Below, one piece after another: positions 1 through 8,844 of a stretch of DNA of 64,000 nucleotides. The DNA is from Paenibacillus whitsoniae. Lineage in GTDB: Bacteria > Bacillota > Bacilli > Paenibacillales > NBRC-103111. The DNA lies in NCBI RefSeq assembly GCF_003955665.1, contig NZ_RXHU01000039.1:4166-68165 (forward strand). Reading direction: 5' to 3'. A program made the translations under genes and the position numbers. A model generated the notes under the pieces. It was given only the letters and a program-made list of their open reading frames with translations. It made no database searches and was not told the DNA's origin. The stretch's first letter is position 1, and every line of letters starts with the position of its first letter.

Positions 1-1
1 G

Positions 2-322
2 ACCGGCTTCGCCATGCTGTCGCTTATGTGGCTGTACACGCTGTATCGCAGCCTGCAAAGCATGCTCGTGCGTCGCGATCCGCAAGCCCATGGCGCGTGG
101 ATGCTGCGCAACTATGCGCTGACGTGCGCGGCGATCACGCTCCGCATCTACACGCCGCTGGCGGCGGTGCTGTTCGGCCTGGGAACGAACGCGTCCTTCG
201 TCGTCATCGCCTGGCTGGCATGGCTGCCGAATCTGCTGCTCGCGGAGCGTTGGATTCGCCGGAGCCGAAACCGAAATCTGATGCGCAGGCTGCAGCAGAC
301 GCGTTCAACAATGCGGGGGTAG
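2..322 (+). CDS. DUF2306-like membrane protein, C-terminal part
   Basis: The reading frame is open from the left edge of the window, so the true start lies upstream. About 106 residues are visible. They include hydrophobic segments and the phrase WMLRNYALTCAAITLRIYTP, which resembles the conserved core of DUF2306 membrane proteins. The tail is basic and soluble. The function of this family is not established. The next gene runs towards it, with a 99-bp gap in which I see no clear terminator. An ATG at position 14 is in frame but is probably internal, because the codons before it continue the same protein. Confidence 0.6.
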   Translation, partial: TGFAMLSLMWLYTLYRSLQSMLVRRDPQAHGAWMLRNYALTCAAITLRIYTPLAAVLFGLGTNASFVVIAWLAWLPNLLLAERWIRRSRNRNLMRRLQQTRSTMRG

Positions 323-421
323 GGCAGCGGCGCGCCTGCCCGAACCGCAGGAGCGCCGTTATGCGCGCAGCAGGCCTGACCGCCCATGCGTGAGCAGAGA
401 AGCAAGGCAGATCAGCATACG

Positions 422-1018
422 CTACGCCCCATGCTCCTCATTGTGCATCGACAGCGCCTGCTCGATCCGCTTGTCCGGTACGAACCAGACGATCGCGACC
501 AGCACGAAGAAGAAGCACGACACCCACGGCATTACGTACGCCATAATGATCGCCAGCAGATACAGAATTGGCGACAATTTGCCCTTGAGGTCTTTGCCCA
601 TAGCGGACACGATGACGGAGTCAGCCGGGTGTTGGCCAATGATGGCCCGCTGCAGGAACATATACGCCACAGCAGCCATCAGCAGCACGATGCCATACAA
701 CGCCGTCGGCGTCGGAGCAAAGTGGCTCTCCCCCATCCAAGCCGTCGTAAACGGCACCAACGATAAGCAAAAGAGCAACAGCATGTTCAACCACATCAAT
801 TTGCCGTTAATTCTCCGCACTGTGTGCAGCAGATGGTGGTGGTTGTTCCAGTAGATGCCCACATACACGAAGCTCACGATGTAGGACATAATTTTGGGAA
901 TCAGGCCTGTCAGTGAATGCCAGTCATGGCCTTCCGGCACTTTGAACTCCAGCACCATGATGGTAATGATGATGGCCAGCACGCCATCGCTGAAGGCTTC
1001 CATACGATTTGCTTTCAT
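422..1018 (-). CDS. TMEM175-family (DUF1211) membrane protein
   Basis: This 198-residue integral membrane protein begins with the family signature R-x3-FSDG (FSDG at residues 9-12), followed by a hydrophobic helix and about five more predicted helices. TMEM175 proteins of bacteria and animals form potassium-selective leak channels in which the FSDG-bearing first helix lines the pore. That function is inferred here from the motif and the topology. The ATG start at 1018 is preceded by an AGGTGC-like ribosome site. The gene is monocistronic and divergent from the small gene at 1173. A KtrB-like K+ channel subunit lies 2.5 kb away, but nothing in the sequence ties the two together. Confidence 0.85.
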   Translation of the reverse strand: MKANRMEAFSDGVLAIIITIMVLEFKVPEGHDWHSLTGLIPKIMSYIVSFVYVGIYWNNHHHLLHTVRRINGKLMWLNMLLLFCLSLVPFTTAWMGESHFAPTPTALYGIVLLMAAVAYMFLQRAIIGQHPADSVIVSAMGKDLKGKLSPILYLLAIIMAYVMPWVSCFFFVLVAIVWFVPDKRIEQALSMHNEEHGA

Positions 1019-1172
1019 GATGCACCTCTTTTATTCGTTAATAGACTCACAAGAGCTATCCCCACTTTACCAGATCTTGCCCCGCCGGAGCTATCAGGAT
1101 TTTGAAACCCCCAACGCCTCCAAACGTAGGAAATGACTGCACGCAATGAAGCTACGTAACGGAGGCCTACTC

Positions 1173-1454
1173 ATGAACCCGAAACAGAAATTTCTATATC
1201 GCGCAGGACTCACCTTCATCATCGTCTCACTGACCCTATGGCTCACGCCGTTTACCGTTCCGTTCTTGCCACTTGACACCAAGACCAAGACTGGCGTGAT
1301 CTCCGTCGCACTTGTGATCTCGGAAATTTGCTTCTGGATCGGCGTCCTCTTTGTCGGCAAGGAAGTCGCCAAGCGCATTCGCAGCTACCTCAACCCGAAG
1401 AATTGGCGGAAGGGGCAGCGTGCCGCCCAACATACAGACAAAGAGAGCCCTTAA
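1173..1454 (+). CDS. Small two-helix membrane protein (transporter-suffix-like)
   Basis: A 93-residue protein with two hydrophobic segments (about residues 9-30 and 40-62) and a basic, polar C-terminus. It resembles small proteins annotated as 'transporter suffix domain' in Bacilli, but its role is unknown. I chose the ATG at 1173 because a GGAGG sits at the proper distance in front of it. The upstream in-frame ATG at 1146 has no ribosome site. The gene ends just before a strong hairpin shared with the convergent CPBP gene. Confidence 0.7.
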   Translation: MNPKQKFLYRAGLTFIIVSLTLWLTPFTVPFLPLDTKTKTGVISVALVISEICFWIGVLFVGKEVAKRIRSYLNPKNWRKGQRAAQHTDKESP

Positions 1455-1471
1455 CCGAGCTCTCTCCCTTG

Positions 1472-1498
1472 AACGGCATAGCTTATGCCGTTTTTTTC
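1472..1498. terminator. Rho-independent terminator between convergent genes
   Basis: A hairpin with 9-bp arms (AACGGCATA and its complement) and a 3-nt loop is followed on the plus strand by a run of seven T. It ends transcription of the small gene at 1173. It also overlaps the last codons and stop of the minus-strand CPBP gene, so the two genes share the structure. Confidence 0.85.
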
Positions 1499-2310
1499 TT
1501 TTTTCGCACGAGCATGAGCCACACCCCGACAGCCCCCGTCAGCCCCATCGTGATCCACCCATCCGGGCTAGGCATCACCACGGCCTGAAGCTTCGTTTCG
1601 ATAGCAAGGTACTCCCCGGCAATTAACGGATTGACCAGCGCATTGCCCACTGTATGCATTATAACGGCCGGCCAGACACTGCCTATGCGCAGCCGAATCT
1701 CACCATAGACGATGGCCATCGCGACAACACCGAGAAGCATGCGCGGCAGGAAGGTTAGCATTCCTTCGGAAGTCGTTGTAAACAGAAACAGATACGGAAT
1801 GTGCCATCCCCCCCAGACAAGACCGACCGTCACATGCGACCATAAGCGAGGAACGCCTATGCGATGCAGCGATGGCGCCAGGTAGCCCCGCCAGGCGAAT
1901 TCTTCCGCGATGTTCTTGAAAAAGCTCGGGATCAGCGCGAATGCGCACGCTTCCGCATACGTCCGCAGCGAAATGCCGGTCCAGTTCAGCCAGCCGACGC
2001 AGATGCCCAGGCCAACCACCAGCAGCGTTAGCACCGGAAAAAAGAGCACGCTCCCAGCATAATACCGGCCATTCCCCCGAAGCCGCAGACGCAGCCCTGC
2101 GTCTTCCCAGCCATCGCCGGCCAGGCCTCGCAGCAGCAGCATCGTCAGGATTGGAGCCGCGATCCACAGCAGTTGGCCAAGACTTCCCGTCGCATCTCTG
2201 CCGACATAGGTGTCGAGCCATCGGCCAATCCAACCGCAGCTTAATGCCACAAGCGCAAATACCCCTACATGTATCCCCCGCTTGATAATCATCGACTTCT
2301 CCACCGTCAA
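1483..2310 (-). CDS. CPBP family intramembrane metalloprotease
   Basis: A 275-residue polytopic membrane protein with the CPBP (Abi/CAAX protease-like) motifs: EEFAWRG with the glutamate pair at residues 136-137 and Arg141, WGGWH with His170, and a third motif HTVGNA near residue 220. Members cleave or process membrane proteins and peptides, and some give bacteriocin self-immunity. The substrate cannot be told from sequence. The predicted start is TTG at 2310, supported by a GGGGGG-TGA ribosome site directly upstream. ATG at 2292 is the alternative. It is a single gene, and its 3' end lies within the terminator shared with the convergent gene. Confidence 0.85.
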   Translation of the reverse strand: MTVEKSMIIKRGIHVGVFALVALSCGWIGRWLDTYVGRDATGSLGQLLWIAAPILTMLLLRGLAGDGWEDAGLRLRLRGNGRYYAGSVLFFPVLTLLVVGLGICVGWLNWTGISLRTYAEACAFALIPSFFKNIAEEFAWRGYLAPSLHRIGVPRLWSHVTVGLVWGGWHIPYLFLFTTTSEGMLTFLPRMLLGVVAMAIVYGEIRLRIGSVWPAVIMHTVGNALVNPLIAGEYLAIETKLQAVVMPSPDGWITMGLTGAVGVWLMLVRKKKKTA

Positions 2311-2407
2311 ATCACCCCCCGCTCATAAACACTATCTCCTTCATCATACTGTAGAAGTGTTCCAGAATGAAGACTGAATCTGACCGAGCGGGCCCGGAGC
2401 ACGCTTG

Positions 2408-3283
2408 TTATCCTTTTGCCGCCACTGGAATCCAAATCTCGCTGCGGAACACCGGTGATGTAACATCCTTATCGGCGTTCCACAGAATCTCTGGCCCCGG
2501 TGCCAGTTCATAGCCGGAGGAAGGGAACCATTCCGAATAAATCCGGCCCCACACCCCCTGCAGCGTTTCCGGAAATGGACCTACCGCTTCAAAAACAGCC
2601 CACGTTGAGGCCGCCACTTCCAGCCCCGCCAGATTGTCCGGGCAGGCCTCCGTCGTCGCCACGCCAATGTAGTGGTCGAGTTCGCCCTTCTCCTCCATCC
2701 GGCCTTCGGAAAAGTTGGCCGAAGCGCTGAGTATGCCGGAAGGCTCGGTGTTTGAAAGACTTTTGAGCTGCTTGATCTTGGCTTCATCCAAGCTCTGCCA
2801 CATTGCGGCAATTTCGGGGTTCACCCCCTCGAATTGAATAGGCACCCTTTTATACAAACCTACAATACGAAACGCGTCTTTCTGCACAACCCGATACTTC
2901 ATCTCGTGTCCTCCTTGAATCGATAGTTGAAAGGTCATCGGCGGATACGCTTTGAGCTGGCGTCCTTCCTGTCTGGCTTCGGAGGGTGTGATGCCATGCA
3001 TCCCCTGAAAAGCTCTCGTAAACGCGTCCGGGGAAGCATATCCGTATTTTACCGCAACATCGATCACCTTGGCCTGACTGCCCGCAAGCTCCAGCGCGGC
3101 CAGCGTCAGCCGCCTGCGGCGGATATGTTCAGACAGCGTCACCCCTGCAAGAAACGAGAACATCCTCGTAAAATGATACTCCGAACAGCACGCGCGCCGG
3201 GCTACTTCTTTCATATCGATGTCAGCGTCCAGATGCTCCTCGATATAGGCGAGTGCGCTATTCATTTGCTTCAGCGAATCCAT
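2408..3283 (-). CDS. AraC-family regulator with GyrI-like effector domain
   Basis: A 291-residue protein. Residues about 1-105 hold two AraC-type helix-turn-helix motifs, with the typical second-helix phrase [14 protein letters not shown]. Residues about 127-290 form a GyrI/Rob-like small-molecule binding domain, which starts with the [14 protein letters not shown]-type strand. This layout (DNA binding first, effector binding second) is that of the Rob/BmrR-like multidrug-sensing regulators. The ligand is unknown. ATG at 3283 is preceded by a strong AAAGGAGG ribosome site. No obvious target gene is adjacent apart from the CPBP gene downstream. Confidence 0.85.
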   Translation of the reverse strand: MDSLKQMNSALAYIEEHLDADIDMKEVARRACCSEYHFTRMFSFLAGVTLSEHIRRRRLTLAALELAGSQAKVIDVAVKYGYASPDAFTRAFQGMHGITPSEARQEGRQLKAYPPMTFQLSIQGGHEMKYRVVQKDAFRIVGLYKRVPIQFEGVNPEIAAMWQSLDEAKIKQLKSLSNTEPSGILSASANFSEGRMEEKGELDHYIGVATTEACPDNLAGLEVAASTWAVFEAVGPFPETLQGVWGRIYSEWFPSSGYELAPGPEILWNADKDVTSPVFRSEIWIPVAAKG

Positions 3284-3470
3284 AAGCCGACCTCCTTTCT
3301 ATCCCTACTTTATCAAGATCCGCGTTCCGAAACCCGTCAATCCCTGCACCATCCGGCAGGATGCACTTGACGCCCACTCCCTAGGCGCATACCATACTCT
3401 TAAGATGGGTAAACCAAGATATACCAACCGGTCCCTGCTCAGGTTCAATACAGAAAGGGTTATTATTCCT

Positions 3471-4835
3471 ATGCTGCGTCAAAAATGGGTCTGGCTCAAG
3501 TCCCTCTCCCCCGCGCAAGTTGTAAGCGGGTACTATGTAATGGCCGTTATCATTTCTATTATATTGTTCAGCTTGCCGGGCGTACATAAACCGGGGGCCG
3601 ACGTCTCGTTCTTTCATACGGTTTTCATGTCGGTCAGCATCGTCAGCGATACCGGGCTCAGCATCTTCAACGTGGCGGATACGTACAGCGTGTTCGGTTA
3701 TTTTGTGATTATGCTTGTTCTGCAATTCGGGGGCATCGGCATTATGGCGATCAGCACACTGTTCTGGCTGCTTCTCGGACGCAAAATCTCCCTGCGTGAA
3801 CGCCGACTCATCATGGTGGACAACAATCAATTTGCGCTGGCAGGCCTCGTGAAGCTGGTGAAGGATGTTGTGAAAATATTCCTGATCACCGAACTGCTCG
3901 GCGCGCTCATCTTAGGCATTCGGTTTATTCAGTATTACCCGACCTGGCGGGAAGCGTTCCTCCATGGCCTGTTCGCCTCCGTCAGCGCCACGACGAATGC
4001 CGGGATGGACATTACCGGGGTATCGATGACGCCGTTCGCCGGCGATTATTTCGTACAGCTCGTCACGGTTGTGCTGATTATTTTCGGCGCGATCGGGTTT
4101 CCCGTTCTGCTTGAGGTTAAAGCTTTCCTTTCTCACGACAAAGGTCTGGGCAAGCTGCCGTATCGGTTTTCGCTTTTTACCAAACTCACCGTATCTACGT
4201 ACGGTATTCTGCTTGCAGTCGGCACGCTGCTGATTCTGCTGTTCGAGCATAACAACTATTTTAGCGGCATGTCCTGGCACGAGCGCTTCTTCTATGCCTT
4301 TTTTCAAGCTGCAACCACGCGCAGCGCCGGTGTGACGACGCTGGATATTAACCAGCTCGCGCTGCCGACGCTCCTGTTAATGAGCGTATATATGTTCATC
4401 GGCGGCTCGCCAAACTCGGTAGGGGGCGGGATCCGGACGACGACTTTTGCGCTGAACATGCTGTTTCTCTACAACTTTGCCAAGGGGAAGCCGCAGATTA
4501 AGGTTTTTAATCGCGAAGTCCATCCGGACGACATTCTGAAATCGCTGGCCATCACGATGCTGGCCCTCGTGCTCTGCTGCGTCTCAGTGATCGCGATTTC
4601 GTTCACGGATCGCCAGCATTCGCCTGTCGCCATCTTTTTGGAAGTGTGCTCCGCGTTCGGCACGGTGGGCTTGTCGACCGGCATTACGCCGGATCTCAGC
4701 TCTTTTGCCCAATGTATTCTGATGGTCCTTATGTTCCTTGGAAGAATCGGTCTTACCTCCGTCTTGAATCTGATGGGCGGCAACAAAAAGAACCCTCTCT
4801 ACCGCTATCCGGTCGAAAGGGTCATGACAGGCTAA
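3471..4835 (+). CDS. ktrB: KtrB/TrkH-family potassium uptake channel subunit
   Basis: A 454-residue membrane protein of the KtrB type, close to the usual family length. It has the four pseudo-repeated pore loops with selectivity-filter glycines: SDTGLS (about residues 59-64), TTNAGMD, TRSAGVTT and GTVGLSTG. KtrB dimers move K+, with Na+ coupling, under control of a cytosolic KtrA ring. No ktrA/trkA gene lies next to it, so the regulatory subunit must be elsewhere. ATG at 3471 has an AGAAAGGG ribosome site and matches the family N-terminus. The longer in-frame start at 3405 has none. The gene is followed by a long intergenic gap with repeats. Confidence 0.88.
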   Translation: MLRQKWVWLKSLSPAQVVSGYYVMAVIISIILFSLPGVHKPGADVSFFHTVFMSVSIVSDTGLSIFNVADTYSVFGYFVIMLVLQFGGIGIMAISTLFWLLLGRKISLRERRLIMVDNNQFALAGLVKLVKDVVKIFLITELLGALILGIRFIQYYPTWREAFLHGLFASVSATTNAGMDITGVSMTPFAGDYFVQLVTVVLIIFGAIGFPVLLEVKAFLSHDKGLGKLPYRFSLFTKLTVSTYGILLAVGTLLILLFEHNNYFSGMSWHERFFYAFFQAATTRSAGVTTLDINQLALPTLLLMSVYMFIGGSPNSVGGGIRTTTFALNMLFLYNFAKGKPQIKVFNREVHPDDILKSLAITMLALVLCCVSVIAISFTDRQHSPVAIFLEVCSAFGTVGLSTGITPDLSSFAQCILMVLMFLGRIGLTSVLNLMGGNKKNPLYRYPVERVMTG

Positions 4836-4925
4836 TTAATTCATTCGCGTCCGCATGTCGGCGAATCGTTTAGCCGGTAGCGGATCGGCGCACAGCCGTT
4901 AGGGACGCCCCGTATGATCCCGTCG

Positions 4926-5106
4926 AATAGAAGGGGTAAACCCCTCTTATTTTTGCTATTGGAGCGGATTGGCATGAAATAAAGGTGGCTAACCCCTCTT
5001 ATTTGCTTCCAAACCCGCCATTTTCGGGCCAACGAGGGCAAATAGAAGGGCTTTACCCCTCTTATTTGGGCAATTCCTCCACCCTGGCGTGAAATAAGAG
5101 GGGTTG
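4926..5106. repeat. Palindrome cluster A (four elements, 52-63-52 bp spacing)
   Basis: Four related near-palindromes start at 4926, 4978, 5041 and 5093. Each is about 26 bp. The outer arms read AATA(A/G)..CTTATT and the core is AGGGGT-AACCCCT-like. The fourth is a half element that keeps only the AATAAGAGGGG arm. The right arm CCCCTCTTATT is identical in the first three. The 737-bp gap between ktrB and the XRE gene (both 3' ends) contains this cluster, then a pyrimidine-rich tandem repeat, then a terminator. The same spacing recurs in clusters C, E, F and G. Confidence 0.85.
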
Positions 5107-5156
5107 TATACGCTTACTTAAATTGTTTTAACTAACTCCTCTGCTAACTTTCCGTT

Positions 5157-5440
5157 CCTTATCCACTCGGCTTCCCTCACCCACCTCCCGCCAACTTCTG
5201 CTCCTTACACACTACTCCCCTCTCTCACCAATTTTCTCTCCTTGCACACTACTACCCTCTCTCCCCAACTTTCCGTTCCTTGCACCCACTTCTCTTCCAC
5301 TAACTTTCCACTCCTTGCGCACTCCCGCCAACTTCCCGCTCCTTGCACACTACTTCTCTTTCCACCAATTTCCGCTCCTTGCACACTACTCTCTTCCACC
5401 ACTTTCCGCTCCTTACACACTACTGGCTCTCCCCCAGGCT
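5157..5440. repeat. Degenerate tandem repeat, about 35-nt units, pyrimidine-rich
   Basis: About eight units, each beginning CCTT(G/A)CACACTACT and ending CCACCAACTTTCCGCT-like, with unit lengths of roughly 28 to 46 nt. The plus strand is nearly purine-free over long stretches. The minus strand has a 95-codon open frame, but its start and ribosome site are not convincing and the unit length is not a constant multiple of three, so I do not call it a gene. Confidence 0.8.
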
Positions 5441-5520
5441 TCTTCTTTGACCGCTGCTTTTCTCGTCTAGCCCCTACCGTCAGAACGCACAATAAGGGCG
5501 GCGCTTCGTCTTCATATACT

Positions 5521-5564
5521 AAAAAGACTGCAACCCCGCCCCTCGGCGCCGGTTACAGCCTTTT
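5521..5564 (-). terminator. Terminator of the XRE gene
   Basis: On the minus strand the arms GGCTGTAACC and GGTTGCAGTC pair around a GC-rich centre and are followed by a T run (AAAAA on the plus strand at 5521). It lies just beyond the stop codon of the minus-strand XRE gene. Confidence 0.7.
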
Positions 5565-5572
5565 CTATACGC

Positions 5573-5785
5573 TCAAGATTCCCGTAACTCATACAACTCC
5601 CGCACGCCGCACCCTACGGTATCGGCAATGGAGATTGCCACTTGCAGCGGCATGACCCGCTTATTCTCCATATAATCCGCCAGCCGCTCCGGCTTATAAT
5701 GCAGAGCCCTAGCCAGCTCCTCGCGCGACACGCCACGTTCGTCCAATCGCTCTTGCAGCAGGCATTTGCCAAGCTCAACCTTCAT
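5573..5785 (-). CDS. Small XRE-family helix-turn-helix protein
   Basis: A 70-residue single-domain DNA-binding protein of the Cro/C1-XRE type. It has the five-helix pattern with a recognition-helix region around residues 18-45 (RGVSREELARALHYKPERLADY) and a conserved C-terminal helix. Such stand-alone HTH proteins act as small repressors or antitoxins, but no partner toxin or prophage gene is adjacent. ATG at 5785 has an AGGGAGAAGG-like ribosome site. The target is unknown. Confidence 0.8.
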   Translation of the reverse strand: MKVELGKCLLQERLDERGVSREELARALHYKPERLADYMENKRVMPLQVAISIADTVGCGVRELYELRES

Positions 5786-5954
5786 CAGACCTTCTCCCTT
5801 CCCTGGTCACGTTTACTTTCATCGTAACCAGAGGGTCTGCGCCTTATTCGGGACGGCCGGAATCCATTTCAATTTCAGCCATCACAACGGCGGCTTCGTG
5901 GATAGCCAGCATGCTTCATTTTACGCGTCAGTAGCCGCGGCTACGACTCGACTG

Positions 5955-7172
5955 CTACTCCTCCGCCAATGACCGCATCCGCCGCAGCGACGGGAACAGA
6001 TACATCCATAAGCCTGCCACAACGAGCGTGCCCACTCCTCCCACGAGTGCCGCAGGTGCCGCGCCAATGAACCCGGCCACGATGCCAGACTCAAACTCGC
6101 CCAGCTGATTCGACGTCCCGATAAAAAGCGAGTTAACCGCGTTCACTCGGCCCCGCATGTCGTCCGGCGTCTGGAGCTGTACTAACGATGACCGGATCAC
6201 GACACTGACGACATCCGACGCGCCGACAAGGAACAGAGCAAACAGCGATACTGCGATATTGGTCGAAATGGCAAAGAGCATCGTGGCGAGCCCAAACACG
6301 CCGAGCGCAGCGAACAGCTTGAGGCCCACTGCCTTTTTCAGCGGGAAGTAGGCCAGGACGATGGACATTAGCAGCGCGCCAACCGCCGGTGCCGTACGCA
6401 GAAGCCCGAGGCCGACAGGCCCGGCATGCAGAATATCCTGTGCAAAAATCGGCAGCAGCGCCGTAGCCCCACCTAAAAGCACCGCAAACAAATCCAGCGA
6501 AATTGTACCCAGAATCATCGGGTGCCGATAAATGAACGACAGCCCCATGAATACGGAGCGCAGCGTCACTGGCTCGAACTTGCGCTCAATCGGCTCTGTC
6601 CGGATAAGAAACGTCAGGATCGCGGCGACGAGGAGCGCTACGGCTGCCGTACCGTATACGGAAACCGGCCCCAACGCGAAAAGCAGTCCGCCCAAGGACG
6701 GTCCCAAAATTTGCGTCGTCTGCCCGACCGACGTGCTCCAGGCAATTGCCTGCTGCAGCATCGACTTGGGAACGAGCTGCGGCAGCAAGGCCGACGAAGT
6801 CGGTCCTTCAAAAGCCCGGCAGGCGCCAAGTATCGCCGCCGCCGCAAAAATGCCCTCCTTGCCCAGCCAACCGTTCACATTGCCAAATAGGAGGAGGGCA
6901 GCGATCAGCGCCTCGATCCCTTGGCAGATGAACACAATCCGGCGTCGATCAAAACGGTCTGCAACCTGTCCGACCACAAACGTCAGCAGCACCATCGGGA
7001 TAAACTGGGCCAGACCCACGAAACCGAGACTGAACGCATCGTGCGTCAGATCGTACATCTGCCAGCCAATCGCGACGGAGAGCATCTGGAACGAAGTCGA
7101 GGAGAACATCCGCGAGAGCCAGAACTTGTTAAACGACGGCTGCCGCAAAATGGAATCTTTATTTTTCAACAA
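5955..7172 (-). CDS. MFS exporter, EntS/MFS_3-like
   Basis: A 405-residue transporter with 12 predicted helices. Its N-terminal region (FNKFWLSRMFSSTSFQML) and the signature DRFDRRRI between helices 2 and 3 are typical of the MFS_3/EntS group. That group exports enterobactin-like siderophores, macrolides and other hydrophobic compounds. The substrate cannot be assigned: no siderophore or antibiotic genes lie nearby. It is a single gene, tandem with another MFS gene upstream on the same strand but separated by about 165 bp. Confidence 0.8.
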   Translation of the reverse strand: MLKNKDSILRQPSFNKFWLSRMFSSTSFQMLSVAIGWQMYDLTHDAFSLGFVGLAQFIPMVLLTFVVGQVADRFDRRRIVFICQGIEALIAALLLFGNVNGWLGKEGIFAAAAILGACRAFEGPTSSALLPQLVPKSMLQQAIAWSTSVGQTTQILGPSLGGLLFALGPVSVYGTAAVALLVAAILTFLIRTEPIERKFEPVTLRSVFMGLSFIYRHPMILGTISLDLFAVLLGGATALLPIFAQDILHAGPVGLGLLRTAPAVGALLMSIVLAYFPLKKAVGLKLFAALGVFGLATMLFAISTNIAVSLFALFLVGASDVVSVVIRSSLVQLQTPDDMRGRVNAVNSLFIGTSNQLGEFESGIVAGFIGAAPAALVGGVGTLVVAGLWMYLFPSLRRMRSLAEE

Positions 7173-7337
7173 ACACGGTCACGCCCTTTACATCATGAAG
7201 TGAACATCACAAAGCGGTTGGGCTTGTCCCTTCCCTGCAAATGGATAATTTTTATTATACGACTGCCTTGCGGCGGATTGGAATGCTGAATTGTAAAAAA
7301 GTGCCCCACACTTCATTCAACTCGCCAAGCTCAGGCT

Positions 7338-8729
7338 TTACGCATCAGAACCTTGTACAAGATTTGCGTCCCTGTGCCGCAGACTCATGAACACCATGGC
7401 AATGCCGATAACGGCAAGCACCATCGCGAGCCTGCGAAACCCCGTAAAACTAAAGCTTCCTCCCATCATCAAGCCGGTCAACAAGGAGGAGAGAATCGTT
7501 CCCACATATCTCGACGTATTGAACAGCCCGGAGGCAACGCCGATCATCGATTTAGGAGCACTTTTGAATAGCGCCGATTGCAGCCCCACGGCATTCAGGC
7601 CGTTGCTGCACCCAAACGCCGCTAACGCGAAGCAGACGCTGATCACTGGTGACGATTCTTTCAATAGCGCCAGCCACACCGAACCGAGTGTCATCATGAT
7701 CGCAGATACGATGAGCACAGGCCGAGGCCCGGCTCGATCCACCCAGCGTCCCGCAATTGGAGAAGCGATTAATGAACTGAGGCCCATGGCCAGCATCAGA
7801 AGTCCTGTATGGAATTCACTGACATGGCGAACCATCTGCAAATAAGAAGGCACTCCGAAGAACAGGGCGTAAAACAGCAAATTGACGAGCAAATATTGGA
7901 CATTGACCCCTGTCAAGGCAGGGTGCTGAGCGAATGTGCGCAGCGGAATAAAGGGCGAAGCCGTCCTCAGCTCGCGCCGTACGAAAACCGCCAGCGCTGC
8001 GATTCCGAGCAAGCAGACGCTCCCACTCATCCATGAGAACTGACCGGCTGTTTTCGCCGACAGCAAGCCGACGAGCAGACTGATCAAACCGATCGTGAAC
8101 ATTAGAATGCCCGGCGCATCCATCCATTCCAGCCATGTCCGAAAGGACCGGGTGCCTGCTGCCGTAGCAGGTGCGTCCTTAGGAAGCACTCGCCAGCTGA
8201 GAATGAAGCTGGCAGCCGCGAAAGGCAGGCACACGATGAAAATCGCCGGCCAATCCCCCCACTGGAGCATAACGCCGCCAACAAACGGCCCGATGGCCGC
8301 TGCGCCGGACATGAACATGGACAACACGGACAAGGCCGCCGCTTGCTTTTCCTTCACCTCGATTCTGACAATCGCCATGCCTACGGCGACCATCATGCTC
8401 GTGCCGATCGACTGCACCGTGCGGGACACCAGCAGCCATCCAAAATTCGGGGACAACGGAGCGAGCAAGGAAGCAGCGAAGGAGACGATGAGACCGGTCA
8501 GAAATATTTTTCTGCGGCCGAACATGTCGCTGGCCTTGCCCATTACAGGCTGTGCGACCGCACTCGCCAGGTAGAAGCAGAAGACGATCCAGGATACTTT
8601 TGTAAAATCCAATTCATATACGTGCTGCAGCCTGGCGATTGCGACAGAAATCATTGATGAGCTTAGTGGATTTAGCAATATGCCTAAACCGACAGCGCTC
8701 ATGAGCCATTGGTTGCGTACCCGATTCAT
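7338..8729 (-). CDS. MFS drug exporter, DHA2-like
   Basis: A 463-residue transporter with the DHA2-type signature GKASDMFGRRKIFLTG after helix 2, motif C near RTVQSIGTSMM and about 14 hydrophobic segments, matching EmrB/QacA-like drug:H+ antiporters. ATG at 8729 is preceded at proper distance by AGGAGG. The TTG two codons earlier is too close to that site. It is divergent from a LysR-type regulator whose start lies 116 bp away, the usual arrangement in which the regulator controls both itself and the exporter. Confidence 0.85.
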   Translation of the reverse strand: MNRVRNQWLMSAVGLGILLNPLSSSMISVAIARLQHVYELDFTKVSWIVFCFYLASAVAQPVMGKASDMFGRRKIFLTGLIVSFAASLLAPLSPNFGWLLVSRTVQSIGTSMMVAVGMAIVRIEVKEKQAAALSVLSMFMSGAAAIGPFVGGVMLQWGDWPAIFIVCLPFAAASFILSWRVLPKDAPATAAGTRSFRTWLEWMDAPGILMFTIGLISLLVGLLSAKTAGQFSWMSGSVCLLGIAALAVFVRRELRTASPFIPLRTFAQHPALTGVNVQYLLVNLLFYALFFGVPSYLQMVRHVSEFHTGLLMLAMGLSSLIASPIAGRWVDRAGPRPVLIVSAIMMTLGSVWLALLKESSPVISVCFALAAFGCSNGLNAVGLQSALFKSAPKSMIGVASGLFNTSRYVGTILSSLLTGLMMGGSFSFTGFRRLAMVLAVIGIAMVFMSLRHRDANLVQGSDA

Positions 8730-8844
8730 GGGCAACTTCCTCCTCCAAAGATGTTGACCCTATCGTACTGGAAATCGTCCATTTACTCCAAGGCATTTCA
8801 TGTTATGATTTCATTGATTATAAGGAATGATTGGAGGCTGCCCC

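Noticed and set aside
3405-3470. 22-codon extension of KtrB
   Set aside because: No ribosome site is found before 3405, while ATG at 3471 has one and gives the family's usual N-terminus.
4926-5106. Clusters of short repeats considered as CRISPR arrays
   Set aside because: The repeats are palindromes that vary in sequence, number only three or four, have 25-43 bp gaps of fixed rather than spacer-like nature, and no cas genes are present.
5205-5492. 95-codon minus-strand frame through the 5.2-kb tandem repeat
   Set aside because: The repeat unit is not a constant multiple of three, the composition is repetitive and highly charged, and no good ribosome site is present.
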